Positions 54,209-62,717 of a DNA stretch of 64,000 nucleotides are shown here, piece after piece; position 1 is the first letter of the stretch; every line of letters begins with the position of its first letter. The notes under the pieces are model-generated. The model was not told the DNA's origin, ran no database searches, and saw only the letters and a list, made by a program, of their open reading frames with translations. The position numbers were made by a program, and so were the translations under genes. Source of the stretch: Rhodococcus sp. 14-2483-1-2 (GTDB taxonomy: Bacteria > Actinomycetota > Actinomycetes > Mycobacteriales > Mycobacteriaceae). Location of the stretch: contig NZ_NPFW01000009.1 of NCBI RefSeq assembly GCF_002259405.1, positions 1-64,000 of the forward strand. Direction: 5' to 3'.

Positions 54209-57200
54209 CAGGCAACGTCCCGTACGACGGCGACCTGCCGCGGTCACGCATGCCCGCATCGCAGGTGTTCCGGCGCACGACGCCACCGCGGTCCGCGCCA
54301 TGGGAGCGGCAGTCGCGGCCGGAGCTGCGCTCGTACCCGGCACCGCCGCCGCTCGACGGGCAACCGGCCGCCGACGACACCGTCACCCAGATGATCCCGC
54401 GATTCCGGGACGAGGACTACCCGCAGGCACCGTCCGGAACGGTTCCGCCGACGAGAATCCCGCCGGGCGAATCCGACCCGGCACCACAGCCCGAACCGAG
54501 ACCGCAGAAGTCACTGCTGGCCGCGTCCGGTTCGATCGCGGTAGCGACCCTGGTCAGCCGCATCACCGGATTCGCCAAGCAGGTCGCCATGACGGCCACC
54601 CTCGGCGCGGCGCTGGCCAGTGCGTTCACCGTCTCGACGATCCTGCCGAACATGATCTCCGAGCTCGTCCTCGGCGCAGTGCTCGGAGCCATCGTGGTTC
54701 CGGTGTTGGTTCGAGCCGAGCAGGAGGACGCCGACGGCGGACGGGCATTCGTTCGGCGCCTCTTCACCATCGCGGTGGCGCTCCTCGGTACCGTGGCGCT
54801 CGCCGCCACCATCGCAGCCCCACTGTTGGCGCGGCTGATGCTCGCCGGCGATCCGAAGGTCAACGAGGACCTGACCATCGCGTTCACCTATCTGGTACTG
54901 CCCGCGCTGATGTTCTACGGGCTGTCCGGCCTGCTCACGGCCGTGCTCAACACCCGCCAGAACTTCAAGCCCGGAGCCTGGGCACCGGTGTACAACAACC
55001 TGATCGTGCTCGCGGTGTTCGCCCTGTACCCCTTCGTCCCGGGCGAGATCACCGCAAACACGGTCGAGATGAGCAACCCCAAGATCCTCGTTCTCGGCCT
55101 CGGTGTGACCGCCGGTGTCATCACCCAGGTCCTCGCTCTGATCCCGGCCCTGCGCCGCGAACGCATCGACCTGCGCCCGCTGTGGGGATTCGACGAGCGA
55201 CTCAAGAAGTTCGGCGCGATGGCCGCCGCGATCGTGCTCTACGTCGTCGTCAGCCAGATCGGGCTGGTCGTGGCCACCAGGATCGCGTCGGGCACCGACG
55301 ATGCGAGCAACGTGATCTACTCGCAGGCCTGGATCGTGCTGCAGCTGCCGTACGGCATCCTCGGCGTGACGGTACTGACGGCCATCATGCCCAGGCTCAG
55401 CCGCAACGCAGCCAACGGTGACACTCCGTCCGTGGTCGACGATCTCTCGGTCGCGACCCGCCTGACGATGGTCGCGCTGGTGCCGATCGTGGTGTTCCTG
55501 ACCTTCGCGGGGCCTTCGGTGGGCGAGGCGCTGTACGGCTTCGGCCGGTTCGCCGAGGTCGCACCCAGACTCGGCGAGGCCGTCAGCTGGTCGGCATTCT
55601 CCCTCATCCCGTACGCCCTGGTGCTGATCCACCTGCGGGTCTTCTACGCCCGTGAGAAGGCCTGGACACCGACATGGATCATCCTCGGCATCACCGCCGT
55701 CAAGATCGGCCTGTCATTGCTCGCCCCGATCGTCGCATCCTCGCCCGAGCAGGTGGTGCTGCTCCTCGGTGCAGCGACCGGCCTGGGCTACACCGTCGGC
55801 GCGATCATCGGCGGATACCTGCTCCACAAGAGCCTGGGCAGCCTGCGGATGGCCAACGTCGGCAAGACGGTCTGGTTGGTGCTCATCGCCTCACTGGCCG
55901 GCGGCGCGGCCATGCTCGCGATCGACCGGATCCTCGGGCTCGACGCCATGATGAACGGCTGGGTCGGCAACTTCGCCCGCGTGGCGATCGACGCCGTCAT
56001 CATGCTCGGCATCACGTTCTCGATCCTCTGGTTCGGCAAGATTCCCGAAGTTCTGGCGGTCACCGTGGCCCTGAGCCGCCTCGTCCGCAGATTCCGCGGC
56101 GGTTCCGAAGCGCGGGACGCAGATCTCGCTGCTGCAGAAACCGGCGTCATTCCGGTTATTCGATCCGAGCCCACATGGGACACTGCGCGGGATCGGCTCC
56201 CGTACCCTGGTCATCGGCACCCGGGGGCAGACGCTCATGAGGGTCGACCGTTCGTAGATCAACACGGGGCATATTCGCCTGAAGGAGTTACTGTGACCGA
56301 CGACGATGTTGCTGGGGGGCCGGCACAATCTCCAGCAAGCGAAGCCGACCGAACGAGCGGCGGCGTCGAGGTCGACACCCAGGACCGCACCGAGCCCGTG
56401 AAGGCCGAGTCTGCTTCTTCCGCCAAGACTCCGAAGCCCGCCGAGACACCGGCGAAGACTGCCGCTGACTCGAAGACTGCAGCCGAGTCGACGGCACCGA
56501 GCGCGGCCGCGGCTCCCGAGCAGGACGTCGAGAAGACCGCCGCCGAGGCAACTCCCGTCGAGTCCGCTGCCGACAAGCCTGCTCCGAAGCCGGTGGATCA
56601 GACGATTTCCATCTCCAAGGCTGCTCTCGCGGCGCGTCCGACCGACAAGACCATCTCCATCTCCAAAGCCGATCTCCCGGTCGAGACCCCCGGCGAGAAG
56701 AAGTCGACGCAGCAGTCGAAGCCGGAGCAGTCGAAGTCCGCGGCCGATGCGGATTCCGAGAAGACCGCAGCAACCCCGGCCACACCCGGCACTGCCGACT
56801 CGACCACCACGGACGAGGCCGCAGCTGCAACAGCCCCGGCGAGCGCTCCCGAGCGCACGCTCCGCGGCCCGACACTCATTCCCGGTGCCTCTGTGGCCGG
56901 AGGACGGTACCGACTGCTGGCACCGCACGGCGGCGCACGTGGACTCAAGTTCTGGCAGGCCCACGACGTGAAGCTCGATCGCGAGGTCGCACTGACGTTC
57001 GTCGACGCCGATCAGCAATCCACCGCCTCGACCGACGACCGCACCCAGGGACCGCAGGCAATTCTCTCGCGCACGCTCCGTCTGGGTCGGATCAATTCGC
57101 CCGGCCTCGCCCGCGTGCTCGACGTGGTGCGTGGCAGCTCCGGCGGCATCGTCGTCGCCGAGTGGACGCCCGGCCGGTCGCTGCGCGAAATGGCCGATAC

Positions 57201-58401
57201 CGTGCCTGCACCCACCGGTGCTGCGCGCGCGATCAAGGTCCTGGCCGCAGCAGCCGAGGCCGCACACCGCAGCGGCGGTGCCCTGTCGATCGATCACCCC
57301 GATCGCGTGCGCATCAGCTCCAGCGGCAATGCCGTCCTCGCCTTCCCCGCGACACTGGCCGACGCCGACCCGAGTTCGGACGTCCGCGGACTCGGCGCAA
57401 TGCTCTACGCGCTGATCACCGCCAGGTGGCCGCTGTCCGACACCACCGGCGGTGCCGTCGTATCCGGTGATGCCGCTCAGGCCCGCAGCGTCGGTGGCAT
57501 GCGCCCGGCCGACCGCGACGACAAGGGTGCCCCGCTCGAGCCGCGACAGGTCCGTCCGGACGTTCCGTTCGAGATCTCCGCCGTCGCAGTGCGGGCACTG
57601 GAACAGAACAGCGGAATCCGCACCGCTGCCACCGTGCAGCACGTCCTCGATCAAGCAGCGGTCGTCAACGACAAGACGGATCTGATGCCGGCGCTGCGAC
57701 TGGGCCAGCGAGCGCCCGGTGCCAGTGGGCACTCGCTCGCGGATCCCGAGGAGATCGCCGCCGAGAAGGCCAAGTCGATGCGCACCAACATCGCCATCGC
57801 GGTACTCGGCGCACTGACTGTCGTCGTTCTCGCGTTCGCCGGCTTCTGGCTGTTCACTTCGATTGCCGGCAACGACACCGACACTCCGCTCGACACCCAG
57901 GACTTCGGTCTCACCACTCCGGCCACCGCACCACCGGCGGGCGATGCGACTGCTCCTCCGGCCGAGGCCGGTGGACCGGTGGCGATGAACGGCGTCAGCG
58001 TGTTCTCACCCCAGGGTTCCGCGGACAACCCGAGTACCGCCTCCAACGTGATCGACAACGACCCCAACACCGCGTGGACGACCGACTCGTACTTCCAGCA
58101 GTTCCCGGCCCTCAAGAACGGTGTCGGGCTGCTCGTGTCCATCCCGTCCTCGACGCTGCAGAACGCATGGATCGAATCGACGTCTCCAGGAACCGTCGTG
58201 GAGATCCGGTCGGCCCCGAACGACTCACCCAGCCTGAGCGACACCACGCTGCTCGGTGAAGCCACGCTGCAGAACGGCCGAACCGACATCGCCCTCAGCG
58301 ACACGGAGCCGACCGGGAACGTGCTCGTCTGGATCACGAGTCTCGGCGAACAGGGCGGTCGCATCGCCACCTCGATCTCCGGGATCGGTTTCGGCTCCTA
58401 G
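54205..58401 (+). CDS. murJ: MurJ lipid II flippase fused to pseudokinase and C-terminal extracellular domain
   Basis: 1398 residues, longer than the roughly 1184 of Rv3910. Residues about 95-625 are MurJ, with fourteen helices, starting LLAASGSIAVATLVSRITGF. About 690-885 is a low-complexity Ala/Lys/Thr linker with a repeated KTISISKADL motif. About 890-1155 is a kinase fold lacking catalytic residues: Thr931 (VALTFV) replaces the ATP-binding Lys, and no HRD or DFG is seen. A helix (1195-1217) leads to an external discoidin-like domain. It flips lipid II, and the pseudokinase recruits FhaA in mycobacteria. A strong internal start lies at 56293. Confidence 0.93.
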   Translation: MTGNVPYDGDLPRSRMPASQVFRRTTPPRSAPWERQSRPELRSYPAPPPLDGQPAADDTVTQMIPRFRDEDYPQAPSGTVPPTRIPPGESDPAPQPEPRPQKSLLAASGSIAVATLVSRITGFAKQVAMTATLGAALASAFTVSTILPNMISELVLGAVLGAIVVPVLVRAEQEDADGGRAFVRRLFTIAVALLGTVALAATIAAPLLARLMLAGDPKVNEDLTIAFTYLVLPALMFYGLSGLLTAVLNTRQNFKPGAWAPVYNNLIVLAVFALYPFVPGEITANTVEMSNPKILVLGLGVTAGVITQVLALIPALRRERIDLRPLWGFDERLKKFGAMAAAIVLYVVVSQIGLVVATRIASGTDDASNVIYSQAWIVLQLPYGILGVTVLTAIMPRLSRNAANGDTPSVVDDLSVATRLTMVALVPIVVFLTFAGPSVGEALYGFGRFAEVAPRLGEAVSWSAFSLIPYALVLIHLRVFYAREKAWTPTWIILGITAVKIGLSLLAPIVASSPEQVVLLLGAATGLGYTVGAIIGGYLLHKSLGSLRMANVGKTVWLVLIASLAGGAAMLAIDRILGLDAMMNGWVGNFARVAIDAVIMLGITFSILWFGKIPEVLAVTVALSRLVRRFRGGSEARDADLAAAETGVIPVIRSEPTWDTARDRLPYPGHRHPGADAHEGRPFVDQHGAYSPEGVTVTDDDVAGGPAQSPASEADRTSGGVEVDTQDRTEPVKAESASSAKTPKPAETPAKTAADSKTAAESTAPSAAAAPEQDVEKTAAEATPVESAADKPAPKPVDQTISISKAALAARPTDKTISISKADLPVETPGEKKSTQQSKPEQSKSAADADSEKTAATPATPGTADSTTTDEAAAATAPASAPERTLRGPTLIPGASVAGGRYRLLAPHGGARGLKFWQAHDVKLDREVALTFVDADQQSTASTDDRTQGPQAILSRTLRLGRINSPGLARVLDVVRGSSGGIVVAEWTPGRSLREMADTVPAPTGAARAIKVLAAAAEAAHRSGGALSIDHPDRVRISSSGNAVLAFPATLADADPSSDVRGLGAMLYALITARWPLSDTTGGAVVSGDAAQARSVGGMRPADRDDKGAPLEPRQVRPDVPFEISAVAVRALEQNSGIRTAATVQHVLDQAAVVNDKTDLMPALRLGQRAPGASGHSLADPEEIAAEKAKSMRTNIAIAVLGALTVVVLAFAGFWLFTSIAGNDTDTPLDTQDFGLTTPATAPPAGDATAPPAEAGGPVAMNGVSVFSPQGSADNPSTASNVIDNDPNTAWTTDSYFQQFPALKNGVGLLVSIPSSTLQNAWIESTSPGTVVEIRSAPNDSPSLSDTTLLGEATLQNGRTDIALSDTEPTGNVLVWITSLGEQGGRIATSISGIGFGS
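56281..56295 (+). promoter_or_regulatory. Internal ribosome site and GTG start inside murJ
   Basis: GAAGGAGTTACTGTG gives a near-perfect ribosome site (AAGGAG) 5-6 nt before GTG 56293, in frame at codon 697, just before the linker and pseudokinase. The 40 codons before it look like translated intergenic sequence. A separate 702-residue pseudokinase protein could be made from here. Confidence 0.55.
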
Positions 58402-58459
58402 ATCGGGCATTCGGTAACCAAAACGGGTTCGTTTCGTACTTCGCGGTCTCGATGGCCTA

Positions 58460-58492
58460 GGCTCCCCCCAATGCGTTAACACGGGGGGAGCC
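58460..58492 (+). terminator. Hairpin at the murJ-sigM junction holding the sigM ribosome site
   Basis: GGCTCCCCCC (58460-58469) and GGGGGGAGCC (58483-58492) are perfect 10-bp arms with a 13-nt loop, followed by GTTTTCGT. It resembles an intrinsic terminator for murJ, yet GGGGGGAG is also the only ribosome site for sigM, whose ATG is at 58501. It could therefore attenuate sigM. Confidence 0.7.
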
Positions 58493-58500
58493 GTTTTCGT

Positions 58501-59082
58501 ATGACCGAACGTTTCGATTCGGCGCCAGGGGAGCGCACGGATGCGGAGCTTCTTGCTGCCCATGCGGCCGGGGAGCCGAATGCCTTCGCCACACTCATCT
58601 ACCGACACCACGAACATCTGTGGCTGACGGCCCGCCGCACGAGCTACACGCCCGAGGACGCCTCCGATGCTCTGCAGGAGGCATTGCTGTCCGCCCACCG
58701 CACGGCCGGGTCGTTTCGCGCCGACGCCGCAGTGCGGAGTTGGCTGCACAAGATCGTCGTCAATGCCTGCCTCGACCGCATCCGTAGAAACAAGGCGCGC
58801 CCGTCGGTTCCGTTGAGCGAGAACGAAAGTCACGAGCCGGTGTCGCCCAGGGATCGGATCTCCGAGACGGAGACGAGCATTCTCGTTCGGCAGGCTCTGA
58901 TGACGTTGCCGCCCGACCAACGTGCAGCCGTCGTCATCGTGGACATGGAGGGCTACTCGGTGGCCGACGCTGCCGCATTGCTCGGCGTTCCCACCGGTAC
59001 CGTCAAGAGTCGATGCGCCCGCGGTCGACTCAAACTCTCGACGCAGCTCGCGTACTTGAAAGATGCGGGGAACCGAATCTGA
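58501..59082 (+). CDS. sigM: ECF RNA polymerase sigma factor SigM
   Basis: 193 residues. Region 2 (about 28-95) has YRHHEHLWLTARRTSYTPED, DALQEALLSAHRTAGSFR and VRSWLHKIVVNACLDRIRRN. Region 4 (about 130-185) has LMTLPPDQRAAVVIVDMEGY and AALLGVPTGTVKSRCARGR. It directs polymerase to stress promoters and is held inactive by the anti-sigma encoded 59 nt downstream. Gene order matches sigM (Rv3911). A GGTAACC-N15-CGTA pair near 58413-58438 might be a self-activated promoter, but the match is weak. Confidence 0.94.
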   Translation: MTERFDSAPGERTDAELLAAHAAGEPNAFATLIYRHHEHLWLTARRTSYTPEDASDALQEALLSAHRTAGSFRADAAVRSWLHKIVVNACLDRIRRNKARPSVPLSENESHEPVSPRDRISETETSILVRQALMTLPPDQRAAVVIVDMEGYSVADAAALLGVPTGTVKSRCARGRLKLSTQLAYLKDAGNRI

Positions 59083-59141
59083 CCCCCTCGCGTCTATACC
59101 GTGTGAGAGGGAAAGCAGACCAGGCGAAGGGAGGCAGGAAC

Positions 59142-59870
59142 GTGCCGTCGAGCACCGACGCTCTACAAGCCCCGTTCTCGCCGGAGCTACTCGCCGATCT
59201 GCATGCGGATGCACTTCCCGAGGACGTCAGTAGGCAACTGTGGCCACTGGTTCGACTCGACGAGGATTCGATGCAGATACTCGCCGGTCTCGACGCCGTC
59301 TCGGCTCGACTGCACGAGGTGGGCGAGGATCCCGCCGGGACGATGCCGATTCCACCCGACGTCGCTCGGCAGATCGATCGCACCCTCCACACGGTCGAGC
59401 AATCGGCGTCCCCGGTGGGCGTCGTCGTTCCGCTGCGTCCGCGCAGACGCCGTGTCGTTCTCGGAACCGCCGCTGCCGCAGTACTTCTGGCGACCGGATC
59501 GATTGCTGCCGCGGCGGTCCTGTTCACACCGGACGAACCCGAATCGATCACTGCCGACCCGTCGCAGGCTCCGGATTCGTCGCTGGTTCTCGATTCTGCC
59601 GACCTCGACTCCGGTTTCGCGTTCAGCATCATCGGCAAGCGTGATCCCGGGGCACTGGCCGATCCGGCCGACCTCGCTGCCTGTCTGCAATCCAACGATG
59701 TGGATCCGGCCACCACCGTTCTCGGATCGAGTCGAGTGCGCGTCGACGGGCGAGACGGAACCCTGCTGGTCCTCGCCGGAGCGCAGCCCGCACAGTTCAT
59801 CGCCCTTGCGGTGGGTAACGACTGTGGCACCGCCAACCCGGACGTGCTGACGCGTCGGGATATCGGCTGA
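59142..59870 (+). CDS. Membrane anti-sigma factor of SigM
   Basis: 242 residues from GTG with GGGAGGCAGGAAC upstream. The cytoplasmic half (about 1-105) has no HxxxCxxC motif, so it is not a zinc anti-sigma. One helix (VVLGTAAAAVLLATGSIAAA) follows a basic RPRRRR stop. The outer domain holds two Cys (LAACLQSNDV and GNDCGTANP), a possible disulfide. By position it matches Rv3912, the SigM antagonist. Its outer part could sense envelope or redox state, given the thioredoxin genes next door. Confidence 0.85.
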   Translation: MPSSTDALQAPFSPELLADLHADALPEDVSRQLWPLVRLDEDSMQILAGLDAVSARLHEVGEDPAGTMPIPPDVARQIDRTLHTVEQSASPVGVVVPLRPRRRRVVLGTAAAAVLLATGSIAAAAVLFTPDEPESITADPSQAPDSSLVLDSADLDSGFAFSIIGKRDPGALADPADLAACLQSNDVDPATTVLGSSRVRVDGRDGTLLVLAGAQPAQFIALAVGNDCGTANPDVLTRRDIG

Positions 59871-59885
59871 CAGATCTCTCACCGG

Positions 59886-59912
59886 GGAACAACTGCCTCT
59901 AGGGTGGTGTTG
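59886..59912 (+). promoter_or_regulatory. SigR/SigH-type promoter upstream of trxB
   Basis: GGAAC (59886-59890), an 18-nt spacer and GTTG (59909-59912) fit the GGAAY-N18-GTT consensus of the disulfide-stress sigma factors SigR/SigH, whose known targets include trxB and trxA homologues. The predicted transcript would begin near 59919, giving a leader of about 75 nt. Confidence 0.7.
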
Positions 59913-59996
59913 ACCAGATGTACGTCGACCGGCGTGTGCGCTGAGCACTCGGTCGTCGACCGCACGTATACCCCGCACATGATCGGAAGGTCTGCA

Positions 59997-60986
59997 TTGA
60001 GTACCCCCAAGGTTCACGATCTCATCATCGTCGGCTCGGGACCGGCCGGTTACACCGCCGGTGTCTACGCCGCACGGGCGGAACTGGAACCGATCCTGTT
60101 CGAGGGAACGCAGTTCGGCGGTGCGTTGATGACCACCACCGAGGTCGAGAATTTTCCCGGGTTCCGCGAGGGCATCATGGGCCCGGATCTGATGGAACAG
60201 ATGCGCGAGCAGGCGAAACGATTCGGCGCCGACATCCGAACCGAGGACGTCGAGGAGCTCGACCTGACGGGCCCGATCAAGACGGTCTCCGCCGGCGGCG
60301 AGACGTACCGTGCCCGCGCGATCATCCTCGCCATGGGCGCAGCAGCTCGCTACCTGTCCATCCCCGGTGAGGAGAAGTTGCTCGGACGCGGCGTCAGCGC
60401 CTGCGCCACCTGTGACGGCTTCTTCTTCCGCGATCAGGACATCGCCGTCATCGGTGGTGGCGACTCGGCCATGGAGGAAGCGACCTTCCTCACTCGCTTC
60501 GCCCGCAGTGTCACGATCGTGCACCGCCGCAGCGAGTTCCGTGCGTCGCGCATCATGCTCGAACGCGCCAAGAACAACGACAAGATTCGCTTCCTCACCG
60601 ATACCAAGGTGCTCGAGGTCCTCGGCGACACCAGCGTCACCGGGCTTTCGCTCGAGCACGCGGAAACCGGCGAGAAGACCACTCTCGACGTGACCGGAAT
60701 GTTCGTGGCGATCGGCCACGATCCCCGCAACGAGCTGGTCAAGGGCCAGGTCGAGCTCGACGATGCCGGCTACGTCACGGTCGCGTCGCCCACTTCGGCC
60801 ACGTCCGTCGAAGGCGTGTTCGCTGCCGGAGACCTCGTCGATCACGTGTACCAGCAGGCCATCACGGCTGCGGGTACGGGCTGCACCGCGTCGATCGACG
60901 CCGAGCGTTGGTTGGCCGAGCAGGGCGACATCACCAGCAACACGCTCGAACACGCCGACCAGCCGGTCGACGCAGTCAACGCCTGA
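59997..60986 (+). CDS. trxB: Thioredoxin reductase
   Basis: 329 residues from TTG 59997 ([20 protein letters not shown]), with GGAAGG 6 nt upstream; ATG 59979 is an in-frame alternative without a site. FAD-binding GSGPAG is at 13-18, the redox pair C136-A-T-C139 lies in the NADPH domain with [17 protein letters not shown], and the second FAD motif is [20 protein letters not shown]. It passes electrons from NADPH to thioredoxin. It lies 35 nt before trxA. Confidence 0.96.
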   Translation: MSTPKVHDLIIVGSGPAGYTAGVYAARAELEPILFEGTQFGGALMTTTEVENFPGFREGIMGPDLMEQMREQAKRFGADIRTEDVEELDLTGPIKTVSAGGETYRARAIILAMGAAARYLSIPGEEKLLGRGVSACATCDGFFFRDQDIAVIGGGDSAMEEATFLTRFARSVTIVHRRSEFRASRIMLERAKNNDKIRFLTDTKVLEVLGDTSVTGLSLEHAETGEKTTLDVTGMFVAIGHDPRNELVKGQVELDDAGYVTVASPTSATSVEGVFAAGDLVDHVYQQAITAAGTGCTASIDAERWLAEQGDITSNTLEHADQPVDAVNA

Positions 60987-61021
60987 CAGGCACCGAACTT
61001 CCAACATCGAGGAGATACACA

Positions 61022-61354
61022 ATGTCCGACGACAAGAGCACAGTCACCATCACCGACGCGTCGTTCGTCGACGATGTTCTGACCAGTGAGAAGCCCGTCC
61101 TGGTCGACTTCTGGGCCACCTGGTGCGGCCCGTGCAAGATGGTCGCCCCGGTTCTCGAGGAAATCGCGGCCGAGCACAAGGACAAGCTCACCATCGCCAA
61201 GCTCGACATCGACGCCAACCCGCAGGCTGCTCGCGACTTCAAGGTCATGTCGATTCCCACGCTGATCCTCTTCCAGGGTGGCAAGCCGGTCAAGCAAATT
61301 GTCGGCGCAAAGGGCAAGGCCGCGCTGCTCAAGGACCTCGAAGGCGTTATCTGA
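61022..61354 (+). CDS. trxA: Thioredoxin
   Basis: 110 residues with AGGAG 8 nt before the ATG. Active site W34-C35-G-P-C38 in FWATWCGPCKMVAPVLEEIA, cis-Pro in VMSIPTLILFQGGKP and buried Asp in VLVDFW are all present. It reduces protein disulfides and is recharged by the adjacent reductase. Probably cotranscribed with trxB from the SigR/SigH-type promoter. Confidence 0.97.
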   Translation: MSDDKSTVTITDASFVDDVLTSEKPVLVDFWATWCGPCKMVAPVLEEIAAEHKDKLTIAKLDIDANPQAARDFKVMSIPTLILFQGGKPVKQIVGAKGKAALLKDLEGVI

Positions 61355-61411
61355 CTCACCCACACCCAGTGTGGATTGCAGCGGAAGCCAGTCTTTCTGC
61401 GACAATCATCG

Positions 61412-61441
61412 GATGTGCCGATGCTTCGGCATCGGCACATC
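61412..61441 (+). terminator. Perfect hairpin with UUCG tetraloop between trxA and cwlM
   Basis: GATGTGCCGATGC (61412-61424) and GCATCGGCACATC (61429-61441) pair perfectly across TTCG. C(UUCG)G is an exceptionally stable RNA tetraloop. It lies 58 nt after trxA and 48 nt before cwlM, with no T run, so it may trim or stabilise the trx mRNA end, or act in the cwlM leader. Confidence 0.65.
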
Positions 61442-61489
61442 AGCTGCAAGTGTGAGTGCCGTCGGAACGATCGAGAGGCTTTGTCGAGG

Positions 61490-62683
61490 ATGCAGGAACT
61501 CAGTCACGGCGATTCCGGACCCGCCGTCGCCGAGGTCCGCGGCACTCTGTCGGCTCTCGGATTTCTTCACGAAGCAGTCGTTCCCCCCGGCCCGATGGAC
61601 GACGGCCACTGGACAGCTCCCGGTTCCGTCTTCGACGGTGCCCTCGGGGGTGCCGTACGCGCATTCCAGCAGCATCGCGGTCTGCTGGTCGACGGTGTGG
61701 TCGGCCCGGCCACGTATCGCGCGCTGAAGGAAGCGTCGTACCATCTCGGCGCTCGAACCCTCATCTACCAGCTGTCCGCTCCGCTGTACGGCGACGATGT
61801 CGCCTCGTTGCAAACGAGGCTGCAGGATCTCGGCTTCTACAACGAACGCGTCGACGGCTTCTTCGGCCCCCGCACACACGAGGGCCTGTCTTCGTTCCAG
61901 CGCGAGATCGGACTCTCCCCGGACGGCATCTGTGGCCCGGCGACCCTGCGCTCCCTCGACCTTCTCGGAACTCGCGTCACCGGTGGATCCCCTCACGCCA
62001 TGAGCGAGGAAGAACTCGTTCGCAAGTCCGGACCGCAGTTGACCGGCAAGCGCATCGTGATCGATCCCGATCTCGGTGGAGCCGACACCGGACGCATCGT
62101 CGACGGAGCCTTCGGCCGTGTATCCGAATCCGAGATTCTCTGGGATCTGGCGAGTCGACTCGAAGGCCGCATGGCCGCGACCGGAATGGAGACCTTCCTC
62201 TCCCGTGCGCGCGGTACCAATCCTTCGGTCGCCGACCGCGCCGAGACGGCCAACGCCTGGGGTGCCGATCTGATGATCTCGTTGCGCTGCGCATCGAGCA
62301 CCAGCCCCGTGGCCAACGGCGTCGCGAGCTTCCACTTCGGTAACTCGCACGGATCCACCTCGATGATCGGCCAAGTACTGACCAGCTATGTGCAGCGTGA
62401 AATCGTCGCCCGCACACCGCTTCTCGACTGCCGCAGCCATGGCCGCACGTGGGATCTGTTGCGCCTGACCAACATGCCGACCATCCAGATCGACCTCGGC
62501 TACCTCACCAACGAATCCGACGTCGAAGTTCTCAGCGACCCGCGGTTCCGCGACATCATCGCCGAAGCGGTTCTGATCGCCGTGAAGCGCCTGTACCTAC
62601 TCGGTCAGGACGATCAGCCGACCGGAACGTTCACCTTCGCCGAGTTGCTCGCCGAAGAGCTCGCTGCCTCCGATCGCCCCTGA
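61490..62683 (+). CDS. cwlM: CwlM-like pseudo-amidase, peptidoglycan synthesis regulator
   Basis: 397 residues from ATG 61490. Two peptidoglycan-binding repeats (about 5-75 and 88-150; LLVDGVVGPATYRALKEASY, then DGICGPATLRSLDLLG) precede an Amidase_3 domain. Zinc-site residues are altered: Leu195 in DPDLGG stands where DPGHGG has His, Arg266 in ISLRCAS replaces the SxH His, and the C-terminal motif reads IDLGYLTN where a catalytic Glu is usual. No signal peptide is seen. This fits mycobacterial CwlM, a cytoplasmic activator of MurA, not a hydrolase. Confidence 0.92.
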   Translation: MQELSHGDSGPAVAEVRGTLSALGFLHEAVVPPGPMDDGHWTAPGSVFDGALGGAVRAFQQHRGLLVDGVVGPATYRALKEASYHLGARTLIYQLSAPLYGDDVASLQTRLQDLGFYNERVDGFFGPRTHEGLSSFQREIGLSPDGICGPATLRSLDLLGTRVTGGSPHAMSEEELVRKSGPQLTGKRIVIDPDLGGADTGRIVDGAFGRVSESEILWDLASRLEGRMAATGMETFLSRARGTNPSVADRAETANAWGADLMISLRCASSTSPVANGVASFHFGNSHGSTSMIGQVLTSYVQREIVARTPLLDCRSHGRTWDLLRLTNMPTIQIDLGYLTNESDVEVLSDPRFRDIIAEAVLIAVKRLYLLGQDDQPTGTFTFAELLAEELAASDRP

Positions 62684-62717
62684 CCTACCGCGCGCGAACG
62701 CGTCGGTCGGTGAACGG

